64,000 nucleotides of DNA from Luteimonas kalidii (GTDB lineage: Bacteria; Pseudomonadota; Gammaproteobacteria; Xanthomonadales; Xanthomonadaceae), in assembly GCF_029887935.1 (NCBI RefSeq), contig NZ_JARXRO010000013.1:1-64000 (forward strand). Reading direction: 5' to 3'. The translations under genes and the position numbers were made by a program. The notes beneath the pieces are model-generated. The model saw nothing but the letters and a program-made list of their open reading frames with translations. It was not told the origin of the DNA and did no database searches. Positions 55,284 through 62,855 of the stretch are shown piece after piece (positions within the stretch are counted from its first letter, which is position 1; each line of letters opens with the position of its first letter).

Positions 55284-56074
55284 GCGACGAGCTGCACATC
55301 ACGACCCGCGGCGCGGGTCCGGACCTGGTGCTGCTGCACGGCTGGGCCATGCACTCGGGCGTGTTCGAGGCGCTCGCGCAGCAGCTGGAAGCGCGCTGGA
55401 CCCTGCACCTGGTCGACCTCCCCGGGCACGGGCACGGCCGCGACAGCGCGCTGCCGCTGGCGCTGGAGCCGGTGGTCGAGGCGCTGGTGGCGCGCGTGCC
55501 GCATGCGCTGTGGGCGGGCTGGTCGCTGGGCGGGCTGTTCGCGCTGCACGCGGCGGCGACCCGGCCGCACGCGGTCGCCGGCCTGGCGATGCTGTGCGCC
55601 AGTCCGCGCTTCGTGCGCGGCGAGGACTGGCGGCTGGGGATGTCGCCGGAGATCTTCCGCGGCTTCGCGCTGGGCCTGCGCAGCGACTGGCGCGCCACGC
55701 TCGACCGCTTCATCGCCCTGGAGGCGTTCGGTTCGGACGATGCGCGCCACGAGATGCGGGTGCTGCGCGAGGAAGTCTTCGCCCGCGGGCAGCCGGCGGC
55801 GCACGTGCTGGCCGACGGCCTCGAACTGCTCGAGACCACGGACCTGCGCCCCGTGCTGCCGACGCTGGCGATGCCGACGCTGTGGCTGGCCGGGCGCCGC
55901 GACCGCCTGGTCGACCCGCGCGCGATGCGCGAGGCGGCCGCGCAGGTGCCGCGCGCGGAGGTGGTGGTGGTCGAACACGCCGGGCACGCGCCGTTCCTGA
56001 CCCACGCCGGTGCGGTCGCGGCCGCGCTCGACGGCTTCGCCGCGACTGCGTTCGCACCGCAGGCGCCGCGATGA
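55280..56074 (+). CDS. bioH: Pimeloyl-ACP methyl ester carboxylesterase BioH
   Basis: BioH removes the methyl group from pimeloyl-ACP methyl ester, releasing pimeloyl-ACP for BioF. The 264-residue alpha/beta hydrolase has LLHGWAMHSGVFEAL, PGHGHGRD, the nucleophile elbow GWSLGG, D in LAGRRDRLVDP and H in EHAGHAPFLTH. All three catalytic positions are present. It overlaps the transporter stop and the bioC start by four bases each. Confidence 0.93.
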   Translation: MSDELHITTRGAGPDLVLLHGWAMHSGVFEALAQQLEARWTLHLVDLPGHGHGRDSALPLALEPVVEALVARVPHALWAGWSLGGLFALHAAATRPHAVAGLAMLCASPRFVRGEDWRLGMSPEIFRGFALGLRSDWRATLDRFIALEAFGSDDARHEMRVLREEVFARGQPAAHVLADGLELLETTDLRPVLPTLAMPTLWLAGRRDRLVDPRAMREAAAQVPRAEVVVVEHAGHAPFLTHAGAVAAALDGFAATAFAPQAPR

Positions 56075-57024
56075 GCCGCACGCCACAAGCCATGTTCGAT
56101 GCGCGCCAGGTGCGGCGGTCGTTCTCGCGCGCGTCCGCCGGCTATGCCTCGGCCGCCGCGCTGCAGCGCGAGGTCGAGACGCGGCTGCTCGAATCGCTGG
56201 ACCTGATCGCGCTCACGCCGGGCCGCGCGCCGGACTGGTCGCCGGCGGTGGTGCTCGACGTCGGCAGCGGACCCGGCCACGCCGCGCAGGCGATGCGCCG
56301 GCGCTGGCCGAAGACGCGGGTGGTGGCGCTCGACCTCTCGCACGCGATGCTGCAACAGCTGCCTGCGCGCGGCGGGCTGCGCGATGTGCTCGCGCGACGG
56401 CCGCCCGTCGACCGTGTCTGCGCCGATTTGCGCGCGCTGCCGCTGGCCGATGCCAGCGTCGACGTGGTGTTCTCCAACCTGTGCCTGCAGTGGATCGACG
56501 ACCTGCCGGCCGCGTTCGCCGGCTTCCGCCGCGTGCTCAGGCCGGGCGGCCTGCTGCTGTGCTCGACCTTCGGCCCGGACACGCTGTGGGAGCTGCGTGA
56601 AGCCTTCGCCCGCGCCGACGACACGGTGCCGCACGTGAGCCCGTTCGCCTCGATCGCGCAGTTCGGCGATGCGCTCATGCATGCGGGCTTCCGCGATCCG
56701 GTGCTCGACCGCGACCTGCTGATGCGCGGCCATCCCGACCTGCCGGCGCTGATGCGCGAACTGCGTGCGATCGGCGCCACCAATGCGCTGCACGCGCGTC
56801 GGCACACGCTCACCGGCCGCGCGCGCTTCGCCGCGGCGGCCGCGGCCTACGAACCGCTGCGCGGCGCCGGCTTGGCCGATGCGCAGGCCGGTTTGCTGCC
56901 GGCGAGCTGGGAAGTGATTTCCGCGCTGGCCTGGGCGCCCGCACCCGGCGCGCCGATCCGCGACGCCGGAGGCGAACTCGCCAGCTTCCCCGCAGACCGC
57001 ATCCGCGTGCGCAGGCGCGACTGA
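56071..57024 (+). CDS. bioC: Malonyl-ACP O-methyltransferase BioC
   Basis: BioC methylates malonyl-ACP to begin pimeloyl synthesis; bioH demethylates the product. The 317-residue SAM methyltransferase has ARQVRRSFSRASAGYASAAALQREVETRLLE near its N-terminus, typical of BioC, then VVLDVGSGPGHAAQAMRRRWP, VVALDLSHAMLQQL, DVVFSNLCLQWIDDLPAAF and LRPGGLLLCSTFGPDTLWELREAF. The genes bioA and bioD are elsewhere. It is the last gene of the operon. Confidence 0.94.
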   Translation: MSRTPQAMFDARQVRRSFSRASAGYASAAALQREVETRLLESLDLIALTPGRAPDWSPAVVLDVGSGPGHAAQAMRRRWPKTRVVALDLSHAMLQQLPARGGLRDVLARRPPVDRVCADLRALPLADASVDVVFSNLCLQWIDDLPAAFAGFRRVLRPGGLLLCSTFGPDTLWELREAFARADDTVPHVSPFASIAQFGDALMHAGFRDPVLDRDLLMRGHPDLPALMRELRAIGATNALHARRHTLTGRARFAAAAAAYEPLRGAGLADAQAGLLPASWEVISALAWAPAPGAPIRDAGGELASFPADRIRVRRRD

Positions 57025-57070
57025 ACCCGGCCACGGTCCTGCCGCCGCGCGCGATGCCGGCCACCCATCC

Positions 57071-57373
57071 GTAGCCCGGGCAAGCGCAGCGCACCCGGGG
57101 CAAAACCGCGCTGCGTCGCCGGTCACGCCCCGCGAACCCGGATGCGGCCTCCGGCCTTATCCGGGCTACGGCTGGCGCCCGGCGCCGCGATGACGTCTAC
57201 CCCTCCGTAGCCCGGGCAAGCGCAGCGCACCCGGGGCAACTCCGCGCTGCATCGCCGGTCGCGCCCCGCGAACCCGGATGCGGCCTCCGGCCTGATCCGG
57301 GCTACGGCTGGCGCCCGGCGCCGCGATGACGTTTACCCCATCCGTAGCCCGGGTAAGCGCAGCGCACCCGGGG
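57071..57373. repeat. REP array: five GTAG palindromes in about 136-bp tandem units
   Basis: Copies at 57071-57100 (+), 57137-57169 (-), 57207-57236 (+), 57273-57305 (-) and 57344-57373 (+). The pattern alternates; units starting 57071, 57207 and 57344 repeat every 136-137 bp, including the spacer with GGCGCCCGGCGCCGCGATGA. It lies after bioC; the gap 57025-57528 shows no gene. Confidence 0.85.
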
Positions 57374-57528
57374 CGAACCGCACGTTGCATCGCACTCGCG
57401 TCCCGGGCATCCGGATGTGGCCGCTGTCGCGGTGGCGGCCAATGGGACGCCGCGGCCGTGCGGCACGGCGTGATTCAGACCGTCCCGCATAGACTCACGG
57501 CGCTCCCGTCGCCGTGAAGACACCCCTG

Positions 57529-58125
57529 ATGAAACCCCTGATCGCCGCGCTGTGCCTGTCGCTGGTGCCCGCGCTCGGCGCGCAGGCGCAGTCCTCGCGC
57601 GTGGACCTGTCGGGCATCGATCCGATGCAGGTCATCGCCGGTGCCAACGACGTGCTGCTGCGCGCGCCCGATGCCGACATCGACCGCCTGTTCAAGGCGG
57701 TGCATTACGCGTCGCGCAACGAGCGCGAGGCGCGTGGCCTGTGCGCGCTGTTCGAACCCGACGCCGACCGCAGCCTGGTCGGCCTGCAGCGGGTGGCCAA
57801 TTCGCTCGGGCCCGACAGCCGCCTGCGGTTCGTGGACGCGGTGACCGCGGTCGCCGTCAATGGCCTGCAGAACGCGCCGCAGGCGTACGAGCCGGCCGTC
57901 GGCGAACAGGCGCTCAAGGCCGCCACCGTCACCGGGATGATGCTGCACGACGGCTTCATGCTCGGCCTGACCAGCACCGGCCGCGACGCCGCCAGCCGCG
58001 ACGCGCGCTGCACGGCCTTCCGCCAGCTGGTCGACGTGCTCGAGGGGTTCGAACTGGACCGGCGCGCAGCGGCGACGCGCTACCTGCTCAGCGAAGGCCT
58101 GGCCCGCTACGGCAGCGAACTCTGA
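57529..58125 (+). CDS. Secreted protein of unknown function
   Basis: The 198-residue precursor has a signal peptide (about 1-21, AQA cleavage) and a helical body (IDRLFKAVHYASRNEREARGLCALFEPDADRSLVGLQRVAN, VDAVTAVAVNGLQNAP, ATRYLLSEGLARYG) with two or three Cys. No known domain was recognised. An in-frame GTG at 57514 would add five residues; the ATG gives the cleaner signal peptide. It appears monocistronic. Confidence 0.65.
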   Translation: MKPLIAALCLSLVPALGAQAQSSRVDLSGIDPMQVIAGANDVLLRAPDADIDRLFKAVHYASRNEREARGLCALFEPDADRSLVGLQRVANSLGPDSRLRFVDAVTAVAVNGLQNAPQAYEPAVGEQALKAATVTGMMLHDGFMLGLTSTGRDAASRDARCTAFRQLVDVLEGFELDRRAAATRYLLSEGLARYGSEL

Positions 58126-58212
58126 GGCTGGTCCGACGGTGCCCGCCGATCGGGGCGGGTCCCGGACTCGCGGGCGCGAGCCAGATCGAATACCCGTGTC
58201 GCGGCCTCGACG

Positions 58213-59382
58213 TCAGCGAGGCGTGCGGGTCGGAGGTGGGGCCACGCGGGCGTCTCCGGTCGCATCCGCACAGGCCGGAGTGTCGTCTCGCCCATCGTTC
58301 CTGTCGCACGCGATCGCGCGCGTACCGGCCGCGGCCGGTACGCCCAGGCGCAGCAGGGGCGCCAGCGCCGGCCGCGTGGGCGCCTGCGCTGCAGGTGCCG
58401 CCGCAGACGCGGCAAGGGAGGTCCGCCGCGGCGCAGGCGCCGACGATGGAGGTCGCGCGGCACCTGGCGGCGCCAGCGGCTGCGCCCCGTTGCGGCGGAT
58501 GCGCGGCGGCGCGGGCTGGTAGACCCGCACCCAGTCCACGTACATGCGCTGCGGGAACATGCTGGAGGTGTCCGGACTGCCGGGCCAGCTGCCGCCGACG
58601 GCGACGTTGAGCAGCAGGAAGAACGGCTGGTCGAACACCCATGGCCCGCGCGCCTCGACCTGGGCGCGGGTGAGGCTGTAGAACGGCTGGCCGTCGACGA
58701 ACCAGCGGATGCCGGCCGCGTCCCATTCCACCGCGTACACGTGGTAGCGCGCATCGGCGCGCTCGCCCAGGTCGTGGGTGCCGCTGAAGGGCGTGTTGCC
58801 CGAATACCCGGGGCCGTGCAGCGCGCCATGGGTGAGCGTGGGCTCGAAACCGACGTGTTCCATGATGTCGATCTCGCCGCTCTGCGGCCAGCCGACCTGG
58901 TCGAGGTTGGCGCCCAGCATCCAGAACGCGGGCCAGATGCCCTGGGTCTGCGGCAGGCGGATGCGGGCCTCGATGCGGCCGTGCCGGAACTCGCGCTTGC
59001 CGCGCGAGATCATGCGCGTGGAGCTGTACTGGCATGCGCCGTACCAGCAGCTGGCCCCGGCGGGCGCGCCGCGGCGCGCCTCGATCACCAGCACCCGGCT
59101 GCCGGCCAGCGCGTCGTACTGGATGAAGGCGTTGCTGCCGTCGGTGTAGTACTGCAGTTCCTGGTTGCCCCACCCGTGCCCGCCGGTCTCGAACGTCCAG
59201 TCGTCGGCATTGGCGGTGTCGAACTCGTCCGACCAGGCCAGGGTGTCGAAGGCGGTCGCGGCGGGTGCGGATGCGCGCGGTCCGCCCGCCTCACGCGCGG
59301 GTAGGGGCGCGGCGCAGGCGGTGGAGGACAGGCAGGCCAGCAGCAGCGCGGTGCGCAACATGGCGGACGGGCGACAGGGCAT
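58213..59382 (-). CDS. Secreted GH16 beta-glucanase
   Basis: The 389-residue GH16 hydrolase has a signal peptide (about 1-25), the GH16 jelly roll with LAWSDEFDTANADDWTFETGGHGWGNQELQYYTD, the active site GEIDIMEHVG (ExDxxE), IWPAFWMLG, and FDQPFFLLLNVAVGGSWPGSP. It should cut beta-1,3 or beta-1,3/1,4-glucans. After residue about 292 an extra tail of roughly 95 residues, Ala/Pro/Arg-rich, follows; such tails are unusual for the family. An internal ATG at 59361 is also possible as start. Confidence 0.9.
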   Translation of the reverse strand: MPCRPSAMLRTALLLACLSSTACAAPLPAREAGGPRASAPAATAFDTLAWSDEFDTANADDWTFETGGHGWGNQELQYYTDGSNAFIQYDALAGSRVLVIEARRGAPAGASCWYGACQYSSTRMISRGKREFRHGRIEARIRLPQTQGIWPAFWMLGANLDQVGWPQSGEIDIMEHVGFEPTLTHGALHGPGYSGNTPFSGTHDLGERADARYHVYAVEWDAAGIRWFVDGQPFYSLTRAQVEARGPWVFDQPFFLLLNVAVGGSWPGSPDTSSMFPQRMYVDWVRVYQPAPPRIRRNGAQPLAPPGAARPPSSAPAPRRTSLAASAAAPAAQAPTRPALAPLLRLGVPAAAGTRAIACDRNDGRDDTPACADATGDARVAPPPTRTPR

Positions 59383-59412
59383 GCGGCGTGCTCCGGACGG
59401 CTTGGGCAGGCG

Positions 59413-59838
59413 TCAGCGCACCTGCGCCAGCCAGTCCTGCAGGTTGTAGTGGTTGCTCACGCGCGCGATGCGGCCGTCGCGGATGTCGAAGAACGCACCG
59501 CCCGGCAGCGAGTAGCGCTGGCCGCGGGCCGGCGGCAGGCCCTCGTCGTCGGCCAGGTACTCGCCGTGGACCACGTACTCGGCGGCGGCGCGCTCGCCGT
59601 CGGCGGTCGCCATCACCACGATTCCGTGCAGCTGTTCGCGGTAGCAGCGGTCCATGCGCGCCATGAAGGCGGCGAACGCCTCGCGTCCGGTTTCGCGTGG
59701 GCCCTGGTTGGGATCGTGCACCACCTGTTCGTCCAGCAGCGCCAGCATCGCCTCGCGATCATGGCGGTTGAATGCGGCGTAGTAGGCCAGCACCAGTTCG
59801 GTGGCGCGGTCGTGGAGGCGGTTGCCGTCGATGCGCAT
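59413..59838 (-). CDS. SnoaL/NTF2-like ketosteroid isomerase-type protein
   Basis: The 141-residue cytosolic protein matches the SnoaL-like group: LVLAYYAAFNRHDREAMLALLDEQVVHDPNQGPRETGREAFAAFMARM at the N-terminus, strands with VVMATADGERAAAEYVVHGEYL and the C-terminal GAFFDIRDGRIARVSNHYNLQDWLAQV. There is no signal peptide. Members catalyse isomerisations or bind small ligands; the specific reaction is not known. It stands between the glucanase and YdcF-like genes. Confidence 0.8.
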   Translation of the reverse strand: MRIDGNRLHDRATELVLAYYAAFNRHDREAMLALLDEQVVHDPNQGPRETGREAFAAFMARMDRCYREQLHGIVVMATADGERAAAEYVVHGEYLADDEGLPPARGQRYSLPGGAFFDIRDGRIARVSNHYNLQDWLAQVR

Positions 59839-59994
59839 CGCGTGGATCCCGGGCGCGCGGCGATCCGCGCGTCCGGGATGATAGCGCGGCGCAGTACTAG
59901 GCCCCTCGTGGTTCGCGCCACGGTTGCGCCGCAGCAGGGCGTGCCCTGCCGAGGGATCACGAGCGGACGGCCGCAGACGCGGCGCGCCGCACGC

Positions 59995-60606
59995 CTACTG
60001 CGGCGCGACCACCAGGTCGCGATGGAAGAAGTACACCTCGCGCGCAAGGAATTCCCAGCGGGTGCGGAACGAGCGGAAGCGCGTGCTCGGCGTCGGCGAG
60101 CCGACCGCGTCGATGCCCAGGCCGCGACACAGCCGCAGCGCACGCGCCATGTGCAGCGGATCGCTGACGATGATCGCGCGCTCGAGCCCATGCTCGAGCA
60201 TCAGCCGCCGCGCCTCGAACAGGTTCTGGTAGGTGGTCTGCGAGGAAGACTCGATCAGGATCGCGTCCTCCGGGATGCCGGCGCGGATCGCGTAGCGCCG
60301 CGCCACCTGCGATTCGGCGAACCGCGCGCCGCCGCCGCCGTAGCCGCCGGTGAACACCAGGACGGGTGCGAACCCGTCGCGGTACAGGTCCAGCCCGTGC
60401 TCGATGCGGGCGCGGAACACGGGCGAGGGGACCGCGTCGTAGGCCGCGGCCCCGAGCACGATGATCGCGTCCGCGGCCCGCGCGTCGTCGCGTTCGCCGG
60501 TCCAGTGGATCCACGCCGCCACGCCGCACAGCCACGCCGCGGCGAGCAGCAGCAGCCGCGACAGCCAGCGCAGCGCGCGCCTGCGCGGACGGGCGGGCCG
60601 CCTCAT
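59995..60606 (-). CDS. YdcF/DUF218 family membrane-anchored protein
   Basis: The 203-residue protein has an N-terminal basic segment and a membrane helix (about 14-30), then the DUF218 Rossmann-like domain: ADAIIVLGAAAYDAVPSPVFRARIEHGLDLYRDGF, VLVFTGGYGGGGARFAESQVA, LIESSSQTTYQNLFEARRLML and IIVSDPLHMARALRL. YdcF-type proteins may bind SAM, and SanA/ElyC relatives affect the envelope. Its ATG overlaps the upstream dehydratase stop by four bases. Confidence 0.85.
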   Translation of the reverse strand: MRRPARPRRRALRWLSRLLLLAAAWLCGVAAWIHWTGERDDARAADAIIVLGAAAYDAVPSPVFRARIEHGLDLYRDGFAPVLVFTGGYGGGGARFAESQVARRYAIRAGIPEDAILIESSSQTTYQNLFEARRLMLEHGLERAIIVSDPLHMARALRLCRGLGIDAVGSPTPSTRFRSFRTRWEFLAREVYFFHRDLVVAPQ

Positions 60607-61568
60607 CGCGCCGCCCACGGCAGGGTGTCGGGATCGACGTTGCCGCCCGACAGCACGATGCCCACGCGGCGACCGGCGAACCGCGCCGGTTGCGCCAGCA
60701 CCGCCGCGAGCGCGATCGCCGCGGAGGGCTCCACCAGCAGCTTCAGCCGGGTGAGCAGCAGTCGCATCGCCGCGATGGTGTCGGCGTCGTCCACCGCCAC
60801 CACCTCGGCGCCGTAGCCGTGCAGGATGCGGAAGTTCGGTTCGCCCAGGGTGCCGCGCAGGCCGTCGCAGACCGTGTCGGGCACGAAGTCGACGTCGCGC
60901 ACGCCGCCGCGCAGCGAACGCAGGGTGTCGGCGGCGCCGGCGGGTTCGGCCAGCACCAGCGGCAGCCCCGGCGCGCAGCCGGACAGCGCGAGCGCGGCCC
61001 CCGAGGCCAGGCCACCGCCCCCGACCGGCACCACCAGCAGGTCGAGCCCGGGCGCCTCGGCCAGCAGTTCCAGCGTCGCGGTCCCCTGGCCGGCGATCAC
61101 GCGGGCGTCGGCATAGGGGTGCACCAGGGTGGCGCCGGTGGCCTGTCGGACCCGTTCGCACATCGCCTCGCGTGCGGCGATCGTCGGCTCGCAGCGATGC
61201 AGCACCGCGCCCTGCGCCGCGATCAGCGCCAGCTTCGGGGCCGCCGCGCCCTGCGGCGCGACCACATGGCAGGCGATGCCGCGCCGGCGCGCGGCCAGCG
61301 CCAGCGCGGCGCCGTGGTTGCCGGACGAATGCGTGACCACGCCGCGCGCGGCCTCGGCGTCGGACAGCGAGAACACCGCGTTGCACGCGCCGCGGAACTT
61401 GAAAGCGCCGCCGTGCTGCAGGGGTTCGGCCTTGAACAGCAGCGAGGCCCCGGCCGCGGCGTCGAGCGCATCTGCGCGCAGCACCGGCGTCGCACGTGCG
61501 TGCGGCGCGATCCGTGCCGCGGCGTCCAGTACGTCGTCGAACTGCGGGAGCGGCGTGCTGGCGGGCAT
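60603..61568 (-). CDS. PLP-dependent threonine/serine dehydratase (or racemase)
   Basis: The 321-residue fold-type II PLP enzyme has KAEPLQHGGAFKFRGACNAV with the PLP Lys, THSSGNHGAALALAARRRGI and VPVGGGGLASGAALAL, the phosphate-binding glycine loop. C-terminal LSGGNVDPDTLPW completes it. Such proteins dehydrate threonine or serine, or racemise serine; the choice is not settled by motif. No ACT regulatory domain is present, which fits a catabolic enzyme. It is coupled to the DUF218 gene (ATGA). Confidence 0.85.
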   Translation of the reverse strand: MPASTPLPQFDDVLDAAARIAPHARATPVLRADALDAAAGASLLFKAEPLQHGGAFKFRGACNAVFSLSDAEAARGVVTHSSGNHGAALALAARRRGIACHVVAPQGAAAPKLALIAAQGAVLHRCEPTIAAREAMCERVRQATGATLVHPYADARVIAGQGTATLELLAEAPGLDLLVVPVGGGGLASGAALALSGCAPGLPLVLAEPAGAADTLRSLRGGVRDVDFVPDTVCDGLRGTLGEPNFRILHGYGAEVVAVDDADTIAAMRLLLTRLKLLVEPSAAIALAAVLAQPARFAGRRVGIVLSGGNVDPDTLPWAAR

Positions 61569-61691
61569 GGCCGACAGCCTAGCCGATCGTCGCGCCCCGT
61601 GTTCAGGAAGCACAACGCGCGCCCGGAAGGGTTAAGCACGGATTCAATGCGCCGCGCCGATGCTGGATCCTCGCATCACGGGGGATCCACC

Positions 61692-62378
61692 ATGGTCCGC
61701 AGGTTTCTCATCGCCCTGGTGGCCGCGGCCGCCTTGGCCGGGTGCGCCAGCTACGACTACTCGCGCGGCTACGGCGGCGGCGACTACTACCACGGCGGCG
61801 CTTCCGACTATTACTACGGTCGTCCCTACGGCTCGCTGAGCCGCAGCGGCGGGAGCTGGTATGGCGGCGTCGGCTACGGCTATCCCTATGGCGGCGGTTA
61901 CGGCGGCAGCTACTACCGCCATTCGCCGTACTACTCGCCGTATTACGGCGGCTATGGCTATGGCTATGGCGGCGGCTGGCCCTACTACTACCCGCGCCCG
62001 CCGCGTCCGCGTCCTCCCCACCGCCCCGACACGCCCGAACCCCCGGACGCCGCCGAGCGCGTGACCGGCGGCAAACAGCCGCCGCGCCGGCGCAGCGTGC
62101 CGCAGTCGCAGCCCCAGCAGGCGCAGATGACGCCGCGTCCGATCCGGCGCGAGATGGGGCAGCCGCTGTCGCGGCCGTCCATGCGTCCGGCGCCGCAGGC
62201 GCAGGGCCAGCCGGTCCGCCGTGCGCCGTCGCGGCCGATGGCGCCATCGCCGGCCCCGCGCATGGAGCCGCGCGCCGCGCCGCGCCCGACCATGTCGGCG
62301 CCGCGCCAGGAACCGCGTAGCGCGCCGCGGATGGAACGCCGGGCGATCTCGCGACCCGACCGGCGGCAGGAAGAATAG
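61692..62378 (+). CDS. Gly/Tyr-rich lipoprotein
   Basis: The 228-residue precursor has a lipobox (LAGC, Cys 18). Residues about 20-105 are extremely rich in Gly and Tyr (YGGGDYYHGGASDYYYGRPYG, YGYPYGGGYGGSYY). A Pro/Arg/Gln-rich C-terminal part (about 110-228) follows. It is anchored by lipid, probably to the outer membrane. No domain was recognised and the sequence looks disordered. The ATG at 61692 follows GGGGATCCACC. Confidence 0.7.
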   Translation: MVRRFLIALVAAAALAGCASYDYSRGYGGGDYYHGGASDYYYGRPYGSLSRSGGSWYGGVGYGYPYGGGYGGSYYRHSPYYSPYYGGYGYGYGGGWPYYYPRPPRPRPPHRPDTPEPPDAAERVTGGKQPPRRRSVPQSQPQQAQMTPRPIRREMGQPLSRPSMRPAPQAQGQPVRRAPSRPMAPSPAPRMEPRAAPRPTMSAPRQEPRSAPRMERRAISRPDRRQEE

Positions 62379-62855
62379 GTCCGGGACCACTTGCGCGACG
62401 CCCCGGGGACGTTCAAGCTAGCCGGGCTGACCGGATGCGTCGGATTCCGACGTAACCGGTCCTGAAAGAGACGAAAAGCGTTCCGCTTGTCGACACCCGG
62501 CGGGGGATACCGGATCCCCCCTGTTCCGCTCCCGCCGGGCGTCGGCGCCTCCTGACCCGAGGCGCCCGGCGCCGCCCCCCGTGGTTCGCGGTGCCCATGC
62601 AAAAGAATGGGGCCGGATGTCCCCCGACATCCGGCCCCTTTGCTTCCCCGGGTTGTGCATGGCCAGCCCTGTTCCAATCTCCGGCCGCGCCCCCCTTGGC
62701 GCTTGCCATCCCGGGTGCAGGGAGAAGGTTCGCAGGAAGCGTGCCAACTGCCCGCCGCTGCGTTGGATGCGGCTTGCGCGCCGGGACGGGTCCGCGAACA
62801 ATCCGCGGCGCGTCCGACCTTCCCCGCGCACCTTCCGCGCGCCGACCCGATCCGC
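62379..62855. other. Gap before mnmG with several hairpins
   Basis: 477 bp without a gene. Hairpins: GGGGGAT-ACCGG-ATCCCCC (62502-62520), GGCGCCT...AGGCGCC (about 62544-62566), and the long terminator-like stem at 62609-62638. No REP copy lies here. The promoter of mnmG is probably between 62640 and 62855. Confidence 0.5.
62609..62638 (+). terminator. Perfect 12-bp stem terminator-like hairpin
   Basis: GGGGCCGGATGT, a six-base loop CCCCCG, then ACATCCGGCCCC: a perfect 12-bp stem. It is followed by TTTG on the plus strand and preceded by AAAAGAAT, so it could act in either direction. It lies 231 bases after the lipoprotein stop and ahead of mnmG; it may end the lipoprotein transcript. Confidence 0.6.

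Noticed and set aside
57514-57528. GTG start for the secreted unknown protein
   Set aside because: It lacks a ribosome-binding site and only adds five residues before a good signal peptide beginning at the ATG.
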